Positions 27,133 to 35,168 are shown, counted from the first letter of the stretch. The stretch: DNA of 64,000 nt from Paenibacillus abyssi (GCF_014640295.1 NZ_BMGR01000015.1:1-64000); one strand, 5' to 3'. Program-made: numbers and translations. Notes: generated by a model not told the origin, from the sequence alone.

Positions 27133-27221
27133 GTCGCTTTTTAAATAAAGCGTGGATTGAAAAATATAGTGTGTCATGTGGAAACCTATCCGATCGATCA
27201 GATAGGTTTCTTGTCCTTTTT
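27133..27221 (+). ncRNA. Solitary crRNA-like RNA, candidate cas autorepressor (CreR-like)
   Basis: The RNA would start with GTCGC and fold CGCTTT-TTAAAT-AAAGCG (27135-27152), a repeat hairpin with a different stem from the array. It continues into TGGATTGAAAA (27153-27163), the 11-nt 5' handle of type I-C with only the last base changed. The guide starts at 27164 and is about 17 nt long, then runs into a perfect 10-bp hairpin, GAAACCTATC/GATAGGTTTC (27181-27210), and a T-rich tail ending at the cas3 stop codon. It lies antisense to the cas genes, in the 232-bp gap between cas3 and cas5. Cas5c could process it, and Cascade loaded with it could bind the cas promoter. The structure and match are seen in the sequence. 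The regulation is inferred from CreR-type RNAs of other systems. Confidence 0.8.
27181..27221 (+). terminator. Terminator hairpin of the crRNA-like RNA
   Basis: A perfect 10-bp stem with loop CGATCGATCA is followed by TTGTCCTTTTT on the plus strand. The minus-strand side has no T run, so it serves the small RNA rather than cas3. Confidence 0.7.
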
Positions 27222-29644
27222 CAAAACATCCCCAATTCAAATTGGCTGTCATTATCTAGATCAAGGCCAAATTCCTTGTTATAGGCGCTTTCCTTCAGTG
27301 CGAATATTTTACCGTCAAGCAGACTTACCAGTCCCCCGTTCTGCGCCAATTGATCCCGTTCGTAACGAAACAGATTGATCGTATACTGCTGAGCTTGTCG
27401 CAATAAACGTGACAGATCCTCGATTGATTCATTCCCATTCAGCCTTGCTATAATGGTTTTGCCTTCATCATCATAAGGAACAATAACGGAGGTTGAACGG
27501 TCATCAATCACATGGAAGTTTTCTGCGGCCGTTCGGTAACTGTTGACAATAAATAACGGCAAGCTTTCTTTCCTCTGATGCATGTAGGCTTGGTTATACG
27601 AGTTGTGTTTCCTGTCAGAAGCCAATAACGCTGTCATATCCTTCTCTAATTTTGGAACAAAATAGTTTAAACTCGAATTGAATTCCATATAAAACTCCTT
27701 AAAATACCTGTTCATGGCCTGAGCAGATAAAATATGGCCGCCATGGTGGTTCCGGTCACGCTTGAGATCGGCCAGGATCCGTCTGGACAGATGTTTCCCA
27801 ACCTTTATTTCCTGCAAATGATCCAGTTTCTCCTCCACATGATCAACAACATAAACTTGCCGGATCTCCCGCTCTCCATGACGGTTGCATCTGCCTGCAG
27901 CTTGCGCTATCGAATCCAGCCCCGCCAAAGAGCGAATCACACAATCGAAGCTTACATCCACCCCGGCTTCAATCAATTGTGTGCTGATGCATATGACCTT
28001 CTCATTCTTCTCAAGATGTTCCCGCACTTGTCCCAATATGTGATTCCGGTGCGCGGCGCACATCGATGTGCTCAAGTGATAAATGGGGACATCACTGCCC
28101 TCCACTTGCCGGTATAATCTCTTCACAACTGTTTTCGTATTCAAAATAACAAGCACACTCTGAGCCTCGCCCATTCTCTCCGTAATAAAATCGGCAAGCT
28201 TGTCATTGTTAAACGTTTCATCGGTTGCTTTATCAATAATTTCCACCCGTTTAAAAGCCTCAATCACGTGATCCAAGTTATCAATAATTTCAGCTTCTGC
28301 GTTCACGGCCAGCTTTTTCTCAACAGAATCCAATGCAGGCTGAGTAGCAGTGCAAAGAATGAGACTGGAACCTCCGTAGGTTTTCAAGAAATTCAGTGCT
28401 TGATTAAATAACGATACACATGAAACGGGAACCTTCTGCACCTCGTCAAAAATAATCACCGACTCGCTTAAATTATGAAGCCTTCGAATATTCCTGCTGC
28501 CCTTGGCATAGAACACGTTCAAAAACTGCACCATCGTTGTAAAAATAATCGGAGAATCCCAGTTATCCTTGGCCAGCTTCAGTTTTTGCAGTGTATTAAT
28601 TAGGCCATCTTCATATTCGTCATTATCATCGACATCCTCGATGACGTTCGAATGATGCTCCAGTATGTGTCTGTCATCTGAGAGGATTTTACGGACTGCT
28701 TCGGCGTTCTGCTCAATAATTGTTGTATACGGCACTACATAGATGATGTGTTTCTTGCCGTGCAGACTGGCATGCTTCAGCGCATATCTTAAACTGGCCA
28801 ATGTCTTGCCGCCTCCGGTTGGAATTGATAACGTGTAAATCCCAGACGGCTTCTCGGCAAAACGGACGCACTGTTCCGACATTTCACTTCTTAGCACATT
28901 AATTTGTGTATCTGCAGCACCTTGGGTTTGGTAGGAGTGGATGGTTGCCATGAGCTTCTCATAATAAGCGTCGAACAACTCCTTGCGGTTTTGTTCCGGT
29001 TCTTCGGACGTATTTTGTTCAAATAGCCTCGTATTTGTTCGATCAGCATCGATTAGAGTGCTGAATATAAACTTGGTCAGAAACATCAGCTTGCTTTCAC
29101 TACTCTCTGTAGAAGGCTTCATTAGAAAAGCCTCTAATTCTAGTAATGCTTTTGAGATATATTGCTGAAATTCCGCCTCACTGATGACATGATCAAAAAA
29201 GCACTTCATCGATCGATCAAACTCATTTAGTTGTTTATCCCGTACGCGATTTAAGTAAGGCGACTCTATATCCGGACTTAAAAAATCATGAAGATAGGAA
29301 TGATGCGACAGGATTGCGTTTCCTGCAACTTCGGCCAGAATCCAATTGAGCATGGAGGGATTCCCCGAATGATACAATTGGTATAATAACTTTCCACCCG
29401 CTGTCGAATGGTCAACACTGCCTCTCTTGGGTGGAGAGTCCGGATTTCTCACTGCCTCTAAGATGTAATCTCTAAATTCATGGGTGTACTTGCCCATATC
29501 ATGAAGCATGCCCGCAAGACCTGCTATGTGCTTGACGCCAATCTTTTCCCCGTATGATTCCGCCAACGATCTGACTCCAAGCAAATGCTCCTCAACGCTT
29601 TGAATCTGTTTGTCGCTTTCGCGGATATGGGCGATGTACATCAT
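27221..29644 (-). CDS. cas3: CRISPR-associated helicase/nuclease Cas3 (type I-C)
   Basis: The 807-residue fused HD nuclease and superfamily 2 helicase degrades targets recruited by Cascade. The N-terminal HD domain has the conserved His in VEEHLLGVRS and His-Asp in GMLHDMGKYTHEF. Helicase motif I is IPTGGGKTLASLRYAL, motif II is VIIFDEVQKVP, and motif VI is AQAAGRCNRHGER. It has GGGAGGGATAAA before tandem ATG codons. It is upstream of the other cas genes but separated from them by 232 bp with a second promoter, so its expression may be set independently. Confidence 0.97.
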   Translation of the reverse strand: MMYIAHIRESDKQIQSVEEHLLGVRSLAESYGEKIGVKHIAGLAGMLHDMGKYTHEFRDYILEAVRNPDSPPKRGSVDHSTAGGKLLYQLYHSGNPSMLNWILAEVAGNAILSHHSYLHDFLSPDIESPYLNRVRDKQLNEFDRSMKCFFDHVISEAEFQQYISKALLELEAFLMKPSTESSESKLMFLTKFIFSTLIDADRTNTRLFEQNTSEEPEQNRKELFDAYYEKLMATIHSYQTQGAADTQINVLRSEMSEQCVRFAEKPSGIYTLSIPTGGGKTLASLRYALKHASLHGKKHIIYVVPYTTIIEQNAEAVRKILSDDRHILEHHSNVIEDVDDNDEYEDGLINTLQKLKLAKDNWDSPIIFTTMVQFLNVFYAKGSRNIRRLHNLSESVIIFDEVQKVPVSCVSLFNQALNFLKTYGGSSLILCTATQPALDSVEKKLAVNAEAEIIDNLDHVIEAFKRVEIIDKATDETFNNDKLADFITERMGEAQSVLVILNTKTVVKRLYRQVEGSDVPIYHLSTSMCAAHRNHILGQVREHLEKNEKVICISTQLIEAGVDVSFDCVIRSLAGLDSIAQAAGRCNRHGEREIRQVYVVDHVEEKLDHLQEIKVGKHLSRRILADLKRDRNHHGGHILSAQAMNRYFKEFYMEFNSSLNYFVPKLEKDMTALLASDRKHNSYNQAYMHQRKESLPLFIVNSYRTAAENFHVIDDRSTSVIVPYDDEGKTIIARLNGNESIEDLSRLLRQAQQYTINLFRYERDQLAQNGGLVSLLDGKIFALKESAYNKEFGLDLDNDSQFELGMF

Positions 29645-29978
29645 TTTATCCCTCCCAGTTGTTTACTTTTGAAACTTTAAAATAAATATATACCAGCTTT
29701 TGGACAACAAGCTGTCAGGCAACATATGTTCTTATTATTAATCTGCCTGAAGCATCCTATTGCATAAGGGGCAATCGGCCATTTAACTCCATCGTTCTTC
29801 ATTGTTATTGGCATATTCAAAGCTACATGTTAGATATGAGTAGTCTTCTCAAAGCAATAAAAAAGACTCCCGTTAGATATATGACGGCAGCCATTGATGT
29901 TTGTAGTTTATGTTTTACCTAAGCCTCTTAATTATAACTGTTCGTTGTATATTGATAAACATTTCATGCGATTGCATT
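29645..29978. other. Intergenic region upstream of cas3
   Basis: AT-rich DNA that should hold the cas3 promoter. TTGTCC (minus, about 29702) with a weak TATTTT 17 bp on is the best candidate. I found no copy of the crRNA-like guide target here. Confidence 0.35.
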
Positions 29979-30086
29979 TTACACTCCACATATTGAATTA
30001 GACTCTCTTTCGGCTAGAGGTGGTATAAATGGTTTATTCACGCTAACATCCCGATTTGACTTTTTTCTTTTCTTTCTGTTACTCAT
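29979..30086 (-). CDS. Possible 35-residue basic small protein
   Basis: An ATG at 30086 behind AGGAAGTGAGTTTG opens a frame of 35 codons. The N-terminus is strongly basic (MSNRKKRKKSNRD), followed by VNKPFIPPLAERESN and ending ICGV. The ribosome site and spacing are good, and composition shifts sharply from the AT-rich surroundings. I know no family. It could equally be the start of a truncated gene. It stands alone between cas3 and flgB. Confidence 0.35.
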   Translation of the reverse strand: MSNRKKRKKSNRDVSVNKPFIPPLAERESNSICGV

Positions 30087-30199
30087 CAAACTCACTTCCT
30101 AAATCCATCTTAATTGAGCGTACAGATCAGCCATTACTCCTTTCGGATTCCGATTGCAAATAAACCCATTGTATACTCACCTGAGTCACAATGGGCAAT

Positions 30200-30322
30200 C
30201 TAGATTGTTATTAACGGCACACCGAACGCTTCCTTGAAAAATTCATATCGTGATCCTTTGAATTCGAGACCAAGCTGATGCTCTATAGAAGTGGCAATAA
30301 TAAATTTCACCTTAATCAACAT
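30200..30322 (-). pseudogene. Short coding remnant
   Basis: The frame reads MLIKVKFIIATSIEHQLGLE then FKGSRYEFFKEAFGVPLITI. It is protein-like but lacks a ribosome site and has a stop a few codons upstream. It is probably the tail of a lost gene. The family is not recognised. Confidence 0.3.
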
Positions 30323-30386
30323 TTCTGAAGTGATCTGCTATGAAACTCGACCCGGCTAAGTTCATTTCAATTTTATTTTGACGGTT

Positions 30387-30800
30387 TTATTTTAAATCCT
30401 GCAACAGCGTTTTCATTTTCGTATAGTGACCGCTTACACGTCCTGCCATATAATTATAGAACAATTGGTTCTCTGCCATCTTCGCCATTTCTGCATCGAT
30501 ATCGACGTTATTTCCATTATTATTTATAACTTTATCCGTCGACTCGGTGATTTTGAAAGGAATTTCTGACAAATTCATGTCTTGCTGCGGCAGATGTTTC
30601 GGATGGGTCCTTTTCATTGTTATCTGATCCTGGTTATGCTCCGCAAGAAGTTTACGTTTTAGCTCTTCCTGGAAAACAACCGATTTCGTTTTATAATTGG
30701 GCGTATCGGCATTGGCTATATTATCGGTAATGACATTGTGGCGTATGGTTAAAATATTTAACAGTGCTTCGTTCATCCTGGATCTGCTGGAATGGATCAT
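30387..30800 (-). CDS. flgB: Flagellar basal-body rod protein FlgB, orphan copy
   Basis: The 137-residue protein is close to the usual FlgB length. It has the rod-protein N-terminal heptad region RHNVITDNIANADTPNYKTK, the flagellar basal-body rod signature, followed by VVFQEELKRKL and the FlgB-type NNNGNNVDIDAEMAKMAENQ, with a C-terminal helix ending MKTLLQDLK. FlgB forms the proximal rod. Here no flgC, fliE or other flagellar gene accompanies it, and it sits between the CRISPR locus and the moc-like cluster. It may be a second copy. Confidence 0.88.
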   Translation of the reverse strand: MIHSSRSRMNEALLNILTIRHNVITDNIANADTPNYKTKSVVFQEELKRKLLAEHNQDQITMKRTHPKHLPQQDMNLSEIPFKITESTDKVINNNGNNVDIDAEMAKMAENQLFYNYMAGRVSGHYTKMKTLLQDLK

Positions 30801-31087
30801 GCTTCATTCTCCTTATCTAGAGTACACCTGCTTGCCTAAAATTTCTGCTTATTTTGTCTTCCAATTCCAAATGGAAAGCCAAATGAATATTCCGAATTGT
30901 CTTACTCTCTCATTAGACTTAACTGTTACTTTTTTATTCTGTCATTCATCCATCCATAACAGTTTGCTAAAGCATCATACCGCCTAAGTTATACTAAAGA
31001 TCATTCGCTGCATCAAATATTATTATACATAACAAAATTTTCCTCTGTCAACGAACCATTTCAAAATACCCCTGTCACATAAGCCTA

Positions 31088-31206
31088 GTAGCTCACTTCA
31101 CCCTTTGGCTTATAGAGCAACTTGCTACGAAAAAAAACCGTATCGACGAAAGTATCTGTTAGAGACAGAGTTTCACCAACTGGAGAATGCGTGCCTCTGG
31201 GCACGC
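31088..31206 (-). mobile_element. Scar of a group II intron 5' region
   Basis: The minus strand starts GCGTGCCCAG next to a terminator T tract, then GCACGCATTCTC and GGTGAAA, matching the intron at 1-908. It ends with CTCTATAAGCC and GGTGAAGTGAG, matching intron positions near 500-530. About 300 nt between are missing. A 16-bp piece, CGTATCGACGAAAGTA, is present but inverted relative to the intact intron. No reverse transcriptase remains. Confidence 0.65.
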
Positions 31207-31212
31207 CGTACA

Positions 31213-31249
31213 CAAAAAAAGACTGCCGAGATTTTTTCTCGACAGTCTT
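31213..31249 (-). terminator. Terminator of the sugar-binding lipoprotein gene
   Basis: AAGACTGTCGAGA and TCTCGGCAGTCTT (one G-T pair) on the minus strand are followed by a run of T. The intron scar starts about 7 nt beyond. Confidence 0.85.
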
Positions 31250-31259
31250 CCCGTTCAAG

Positions 31260-32483
31260 TTATTTCTTTGCAGCATCCTGTACTACTTTCGGCGCATCGG
31301 CACTATACACCGTTTTCCAGGATTCCAGAATGTTTTCCTGTGTAACTTGGAGAGCCGGTACAGCTACATAGGAAGGCGTTTCTTTGCCGAGCAATGCATA
31401 ACCGGCCAGAATCGCTTCAGAAACACCTTGGTCGTAAGGCAGCTGTGCGCCCAGGCCCTTGATCATGCCGCCCTGTGCAATATTCAGCGCAACATTGGAG
31501 CCCAAGTCAATTGTAGTAATGGCCAGGTCCTCTCTGCCTGCAGCGCGCGCAGCAGCCAATGCTCCTTCAGCAGGTGTGTCCCATACAACAAAGAGGCCCT
31601 TCAGGTTCGGGTTCTTCGTCAGCATGGCGGAGCCTACCTTCTCACCGTCATTAGGACCCGCGATTCCGCCGCGATCGACAATCTTGATATTCGGATACTC
31701 TTCTGTAATCGTCTTTTCAAACGCTTCTGTTCTCTGTTTGGTTACGAAGAAATCCGCATCGTGGAAGATCACGCCGATATCGCCTTCCTCGCCGATTGCT
31801 TTCGCCAAAATATGCGCAGCTTCTACGCCATTGCCGTAGTTGTCTGCGGAAACTACGCTCACGTATTCCTCACCGTGCACCATGCCGCTTGGTTTGTTGT
31901 CCATAAATACCAGCTTAACGCCCTGAGCGGCTGCTTTCTTGAAAGCATCTGCGGTTGAAACCGGATCAACAGGGATACTCACGATAATATCCGGCTGCTG
32001 CGCCATGATTGTTTCAATATTAGCAACTTGCGTTTCCGCTTTGAAATTCGCGTCCGTCGTGGCGATGACTTGAATGCCCATTTTTGCAAATGTATCTCTA
32101 AGCCCTTTCACCTGAGCAGTCGACCAGTCGTTGCCTGCATAATGCAATGCGATTGCCGCTTTGTAGTTGCCTTCTTTAATTTTTGCTACATCTTCAGCCG
32201 TCAGCTCGAGCGTTTTGGCGGATACTGCGCTTTCACCATCCGGTCCTTTACTCAAAATTTCTTTATCCGGAAGATTCATGTTGACTGTAATGGAGCCCTC
32301 CGCGTTACCAGCCGGCTCCGCCGTGTTTTCACCTGCGTTATTCGTACCGGCCGAGGCATTGTTTTCCGATGCGCCTGCCGATGCATTGCCATTGCTATTC
32401 GATTCATTCGTGCTTCCACAGCCGGCAAGTACAATACTGAACATCAAAATGACAAGAAAGAATCCGGAAAAAAGCTTTTTCAT
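31260..32483 (-). CDS. Sugar-binding lipoprotein, RbsB/MocB-like
   Basis: The 407-residue periplasmic-binding-protein-like lipoprotein has lipobox VLAGC (Cys22) and a low-complexity Asn/Ala/Gly linker to about residue 60. The type-1 PBP fold starts KIKEGNYKAAIALHYAGNDW. IIVSIPVDPVSTADAFKKA and FVVWDTPAEGALAAARAA are ligand-cleft regions. In rhizopine (moc) loci a protein of this kind, MocB, binds the inositol-like substrate. No permease or ATPase is encoded here, so it must share a transporter or act in sensing. Its PBP region is clearly related to the C-terminal half of the LacI-type regulator at 36365-38350. Confidence 0.9.
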   Translation of the reverse strand: MKKLFSGFFLVILMFSIVLAGCGSTNESNSNGNASAGASENNASAGTNNAGENTAEPAGNAEGSITVNMNLPDKEILSKGPDGESAVSAKTLELTAEDVAKIKEGNYKAAIALHYAGNDWSTAQVKGLRDTFAKMGIQVIATTDANFKAETQVANIETIMAQQPDIIVSIPVDPVSTADAFKKAAAQGVKLVFMDNKPSGMVHGEEYVSVVSADNYGNGVEAAHILAKAIGEEGDIGVIFHDADFFVTKQRTEAFEKTITEEYPNIKIVDRGGIAGPNDGEKVGSAMLTKNPNLKGLFVVWDTPAEGALAAARAAGREDLAITTIDLGSNVALNIAQGGMIKGLGAQLPYDQGVSEAILAGYALLGKETPSYVAVPALQVTQENILESWKTVYSADAPKVVQDAAKK

Positions 32484-32614
32484 AGATATTTACCCCCAAT
32501 AATAAATTGAAATTCGGTTGCAACGCATTTTCTTTCATTCTAAAGTCACAACGGTAAAGAAACGAATCACCGGTTACATAGAGATCCCCCCTTTCAATTT
32601 TATTGCCAATTCCA

Positions 32615-32655
32615 TGTAAGCGCTATTATTATTTTCAATTTAAAACGGTCCGTTT
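32615..32655 (-). promoter_or_regulatory. cre-like site and palindrome ahead of the binding-protein gene
   Basis: TGTAAGCGCTATTA (32615-32628) fits the cre consensus. AAACGG-T-CCGTTT (32643-32655) is a perfect odd-length palindrome, a candidate operator. Confidence 0.45.
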
Positions 32656-32744
32656 ACGACATTCCACCAAAAAGACCAAATTAATGGATTAAAAGCCACG
32701 ATATGCTTGACGCCAACCTCCTTAGCGGCGTCAAGCATCCTTCA

Positions 32745-33563
32745 TCACGGTCGCAGCGAATGTTCAAACCGTTCCTTCATCCACAGGCATACTTGCCATA
32801 AATCCGATACCGGTTGGTTGGTAAACGGCAGCATCGGCATATAATTAGCAGGCCCGAACTCCGGTGTGAACGTCAGGTTAGTACCATCTTTTACTCTCGC
32901 TTCAACGATCCGTTTCCACCAGCCTTCGTGCATCTCCAGCTCCGTCGCGTATTCAGGCGCGGCTGGATGGGGAACCTGCGGCCCCTGGGCATAACCTACC
33001 CGTGTATGAATATGAATCGTACGCTCTATTGCGAGCGCTAAATCCTCCACCTGATCCTCGAGCAGCGATTCGCACACACATACCCAGTGGCTAAAATCTG
33101 CTGTAAGCTTCAGTTCCGGGTATTTGCGGAGGAGCGCCGCCGTCGTCCATGGCGTAAACATCGCGCGCCCCCTATGGGTTTCATGCCCGACCGGAATGCG
33201 TAACTGTTGTTCAACGGCAAGCGCCTGTTCGAAATAGGCCGCCTGTTCGCCGAACGTCATAACATCCCGTGCGCTGTGCGAGTTGATCATAATCGGCCGC
33301 ATTGACGCTGCGCGCTCGGCTTGTTCGCGGAACGACTCGGCGTGATTGTCCCCGGCCGTAAATACCATGGCAATATAGTCCAGTTTGTATTGTTCCAGCA
33401 GTCGGAGAAAATATTGGTCGTCGACCGGAGTCCCTCCGGTAATCGACAAATCCGCCGGATGCGGACTTTCGATGCCGTCGTAACCGGCAGCGGCAATCCG
33501 CTCGATCTGACTCTCCAACGGACCGTCCATTCCCCATAGTGATTTAAAGCTTTTTATCTTCAT
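32745..33563 (-). CDS. Sugar phosphate isomerase/epimerase-like TIM barrel (MocC-like)
   Basis: The roughly 272-residue xylose-isomerase-like TIM barrel has SLWGMDGPLESQIERIAAAG, YDGIESPHPAD, RIPVGHETHRGRAMFTPW (catalytic-type Glu and His), LKLTADFSHWVC (Asp, metal ligand) and FTPEFGPANYMP (Glu). MocC of rhizopine loci and IolE/IolI of inositol catabolism belong to this fold. It shares a TGATG junction with the reductase gene upstream. A palindromic hairpin follows at 32703-32738. Confidence 0.82.
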   Translation of the reverse strand: MKIKSFKSLWGMDGPLESQIERIAAAGYDGIESPHPADLSITGGTPVDDQYFLRLLEQYKLDYIAMVFTAGDNHAESFREQAERAASMRPIMINSHSARDVMTFGEQAAYFEQALAVEQQLRIPVGHETHRGRAMFTPWTTAALLRKYPELKLTADFSHWVCVCESLLEDQVEDLALAIERTIHIHTRVGYAQGPQVPHPAAPEYATELEMHEGWWKRIVEARVKDGTNLTFTPEFGPANYMPMLPFTNQPVSDLWQVCLWMKERFEHSLRP

Positions 33564-34807
33564 CACTGTACCACCATAGCAAGCGATCTCAGCTTCACAT
33601 CTGGGTTCGCCAGTGCTTCCGGATCCGGTCTTGCTCCCTGATGAATAAGCATTTCGGAGAACCGGATGTCCTTCGCAATCTTGGATATCGGCCCGATCGC
33701 GCTGGCCGCAACCAAGCTTCCATCACCGGCAAGATGGAAATAAAACCTTCCTTCTTCGCCGATATCGCGGCTTACGATCGTTTCACCGGCATCTGTCAGG
33801 CCGGTAACCTGCAGCGTCAGCTCATATTGATCCGACCAAAACCAAGGTACAGCCTTATAAACCTTATCTGCACCCATCATGTTGTGTGCCGCAAGAGTGC
33901 CCTGATCCTGTGCATTGCGCCAAGCTTCAAGACGAATTCGTCTGCCACCATAGAATGGATGAGGGAAAGAGCAGCAGTCTCCGGCGGCATATATGAAAGG
34001 GTCGCTTGTACGGAGCATCTCATCGACACGGATGCCGTTATCGATCTCTAACCCGCACTTCTCTGCCAACGATGACTCCGGAATCGCACCGATACCGATA
34101 ATAATCGCGTTGCATTCGATTGTTGATCCGTCTGCGAGTACGATCGTCTGCCGTTCCCCGTTCTTCGTTATCTTCTCGATCGGTACGCCAAACTTGAAAT
34201 CCACCCCGGCTTTGCGATGCCTTGCCTCTACGACATCGGCGATTTCCTTGGGAACACCCCGCGACAAAATGCGAGGCCCAAGCTCGATCAGCGATACGGT
34301 GCAGCCGCGTTCGATTGCGCTCGCTGTCACTTCCAGCCCGATAAAGCCTCCACCGATAACGGCCACATGCATGCCGGAGTGAAGACGATCACGCAGCTTC
34401 ATCGCATCGGCATAGGTCCGAAGATAAAGAACATCCGCGTCCTCGGAGCCCTCCAGCTTATACTTGCGTGGACGTGCTCCCGTCGTGAGCAGCAGCCGGA
34501 AATACGGGATTAACCTGCCGTCCTCCAGCAGAACGGTACGCCGTTCTCTATCAATGTCTACCGCGCCGCAGCCGGATATAAAAGTGATGTCATGCTGCGC
34601 CAGCCTCTCCTCGTTCAGGATCCATACGGGCGCAGGTTCATCCTTGTCAAGCAGTGTGCCTTTGGAAAGCGGCGGACGTTCATAAGGGGAAAGCCTTTCT
34701 TCCCCGATCAAAGTGATCGGGCCGGACCAGCCTTCCTCCCGAAGCTGCACGGCGGCACGCGCCCCGGCTTCGCCGGCGCCGATAATGACCATTCCGATAT
34801 CTGTCAT
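33563..34807 (-). CDS. FAD-dependent ferredoxin reductase (MocF-like)
   Basis: The 414-residue pyridine-nucleotide-disulfide-type flavoprotein has the FAD motif VIIGAGEAGARAAVQLRE at the N-terminus, the NAD(P)H motif VAVIGGGFIGLEVTASAIE around residue 150, and IYAAGDCCSFPHPF for the second FAD contact. The family passes electrons from NAD(P)H to a Rieske or plant-type ferredoxin for an oxygenase. It sits 11 bp after the Rieske ferredoxin gene. The pair plus the desaturase-like protein make a three-component oxygenase. Confidence 0.9.
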   Translation of the reverse strand: MTDIGMVIIGAGEAGARAAVQLREEGWSGPITLIGEERLSPYERPPLSKGTLLDKDEPAPVWILNEERLAQHDITFISGCGAVDIDRERRTVLLEDGRLIPYFRLLLTTGARPRKYKLEGSEDADVLYLRTYADAMKLRDRLHSGMHVAVIGGGFIGLEVTASAIERGCTVSLIELGPRILSRGVPKEIADVVEARHRKAGVDFKFGVPIEKITKNGERQTIVLADGSTIECNAIIIGIGAIPESSLAEKCGLEIDNGIRVDEMLRTSDPFIYAAGDCCSFPHPFYGGRRIRLEAWRNAQDQGTLAAHNMMGADKVYKAVPWFWSDQYELTLQVTGLTDAGETIVSRDIGEEGRFYFHLAGDGSLVAASAIGPISKIAKDIRFSEMLIHQGARPDPEALANPDVKLRSLAMVVQ

Positions 34808-34818
34808 AATGATCCTCC

Positions 34819-35133
34819 TCAGTCGATCTGGATGAAGAGCTTGCCACCTTCAATTTTTACAGGATACGTCTTGATGGCCTCGCAGATCGGAGCGCGTTTT
34901 GCTTCACCGGTCGTGAAGTCAATCCGCCCGTTATGTTTCGGGCATTCAATGATGTTGCCCATAACAAGGCCGTCCGCCAAATGAACCTTCTCATGCGTGC
35001 AGTGTCCGGCCGTAGCAAAGCAATCCCCTTTTGCATTCCTGTACAGCGCATAGGTTTCGTCGCCATGATCGAATCTTACGACATCCTCCGTATCGATCTC
35101 ATCGATTTCAACCGTTTCAATCCAAGTAGCCAT
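34819..35133 (-). CDS. Rieske [2Fe-2S] ferredoxin (MocE-like)
   Basis: The 104-residue small Rieske protein ligates its cluster by AGHCTHEKVHLAD (Cys-X-His) and ECPKHNGRIDFTTGE (Cys-X2-His). It is the electron carrier between the reductase and the oxygenase in the same operon. MocE of rhizopine catabolism is a ferredoxin of this size. GGAGG precedes the start. A cre-like sequence (35169-35182) lies in the 89-bp gap to the oxygenase gene. Confidence 0.92.
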   Translation of the reverse strand: MATWIETVEIDEIDTEDVVRFDHGDETYALYRNAKGDCFATAGHCTHEKVHLADGLVMGNIIECPKHNGRIDFTTGEAKRAPICEAIKTYPVKIEGGKLFIQID

Positions 35134-35168
35134 AAAGTACCTCCATGATGTAAGTTATTTTATATTTT

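Noticed and set aside
27133-27163. The repeat-like unit as merely a leftover of an old CRISPR array
   Set aside because: It is on the strand opposite to the cas genes, lacks any second repeat, has its own promoter and terminator, keeps stem pairing with a changed sequence, and its guide matches the neighbouring promoter with a correct PAM.
26989-27220. A CreT-like toxin RNA or small toxin gene next to the crRNA-like RNA
   Set aside because: I looked for a second short transcript or mini-ORF behind a promoter. Only the cas promoter fits the target site, so simple cas repression is the better reading.
32703-32738. Hairpin ATGCTTGACGCC/GGCGTCAAGCAT as terminator of the moc-like operon
   Set aside because: The stem is strong but no T tract follows on the minus strand, so a terminator call is not secure. 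Kept only as an inverted repeat.
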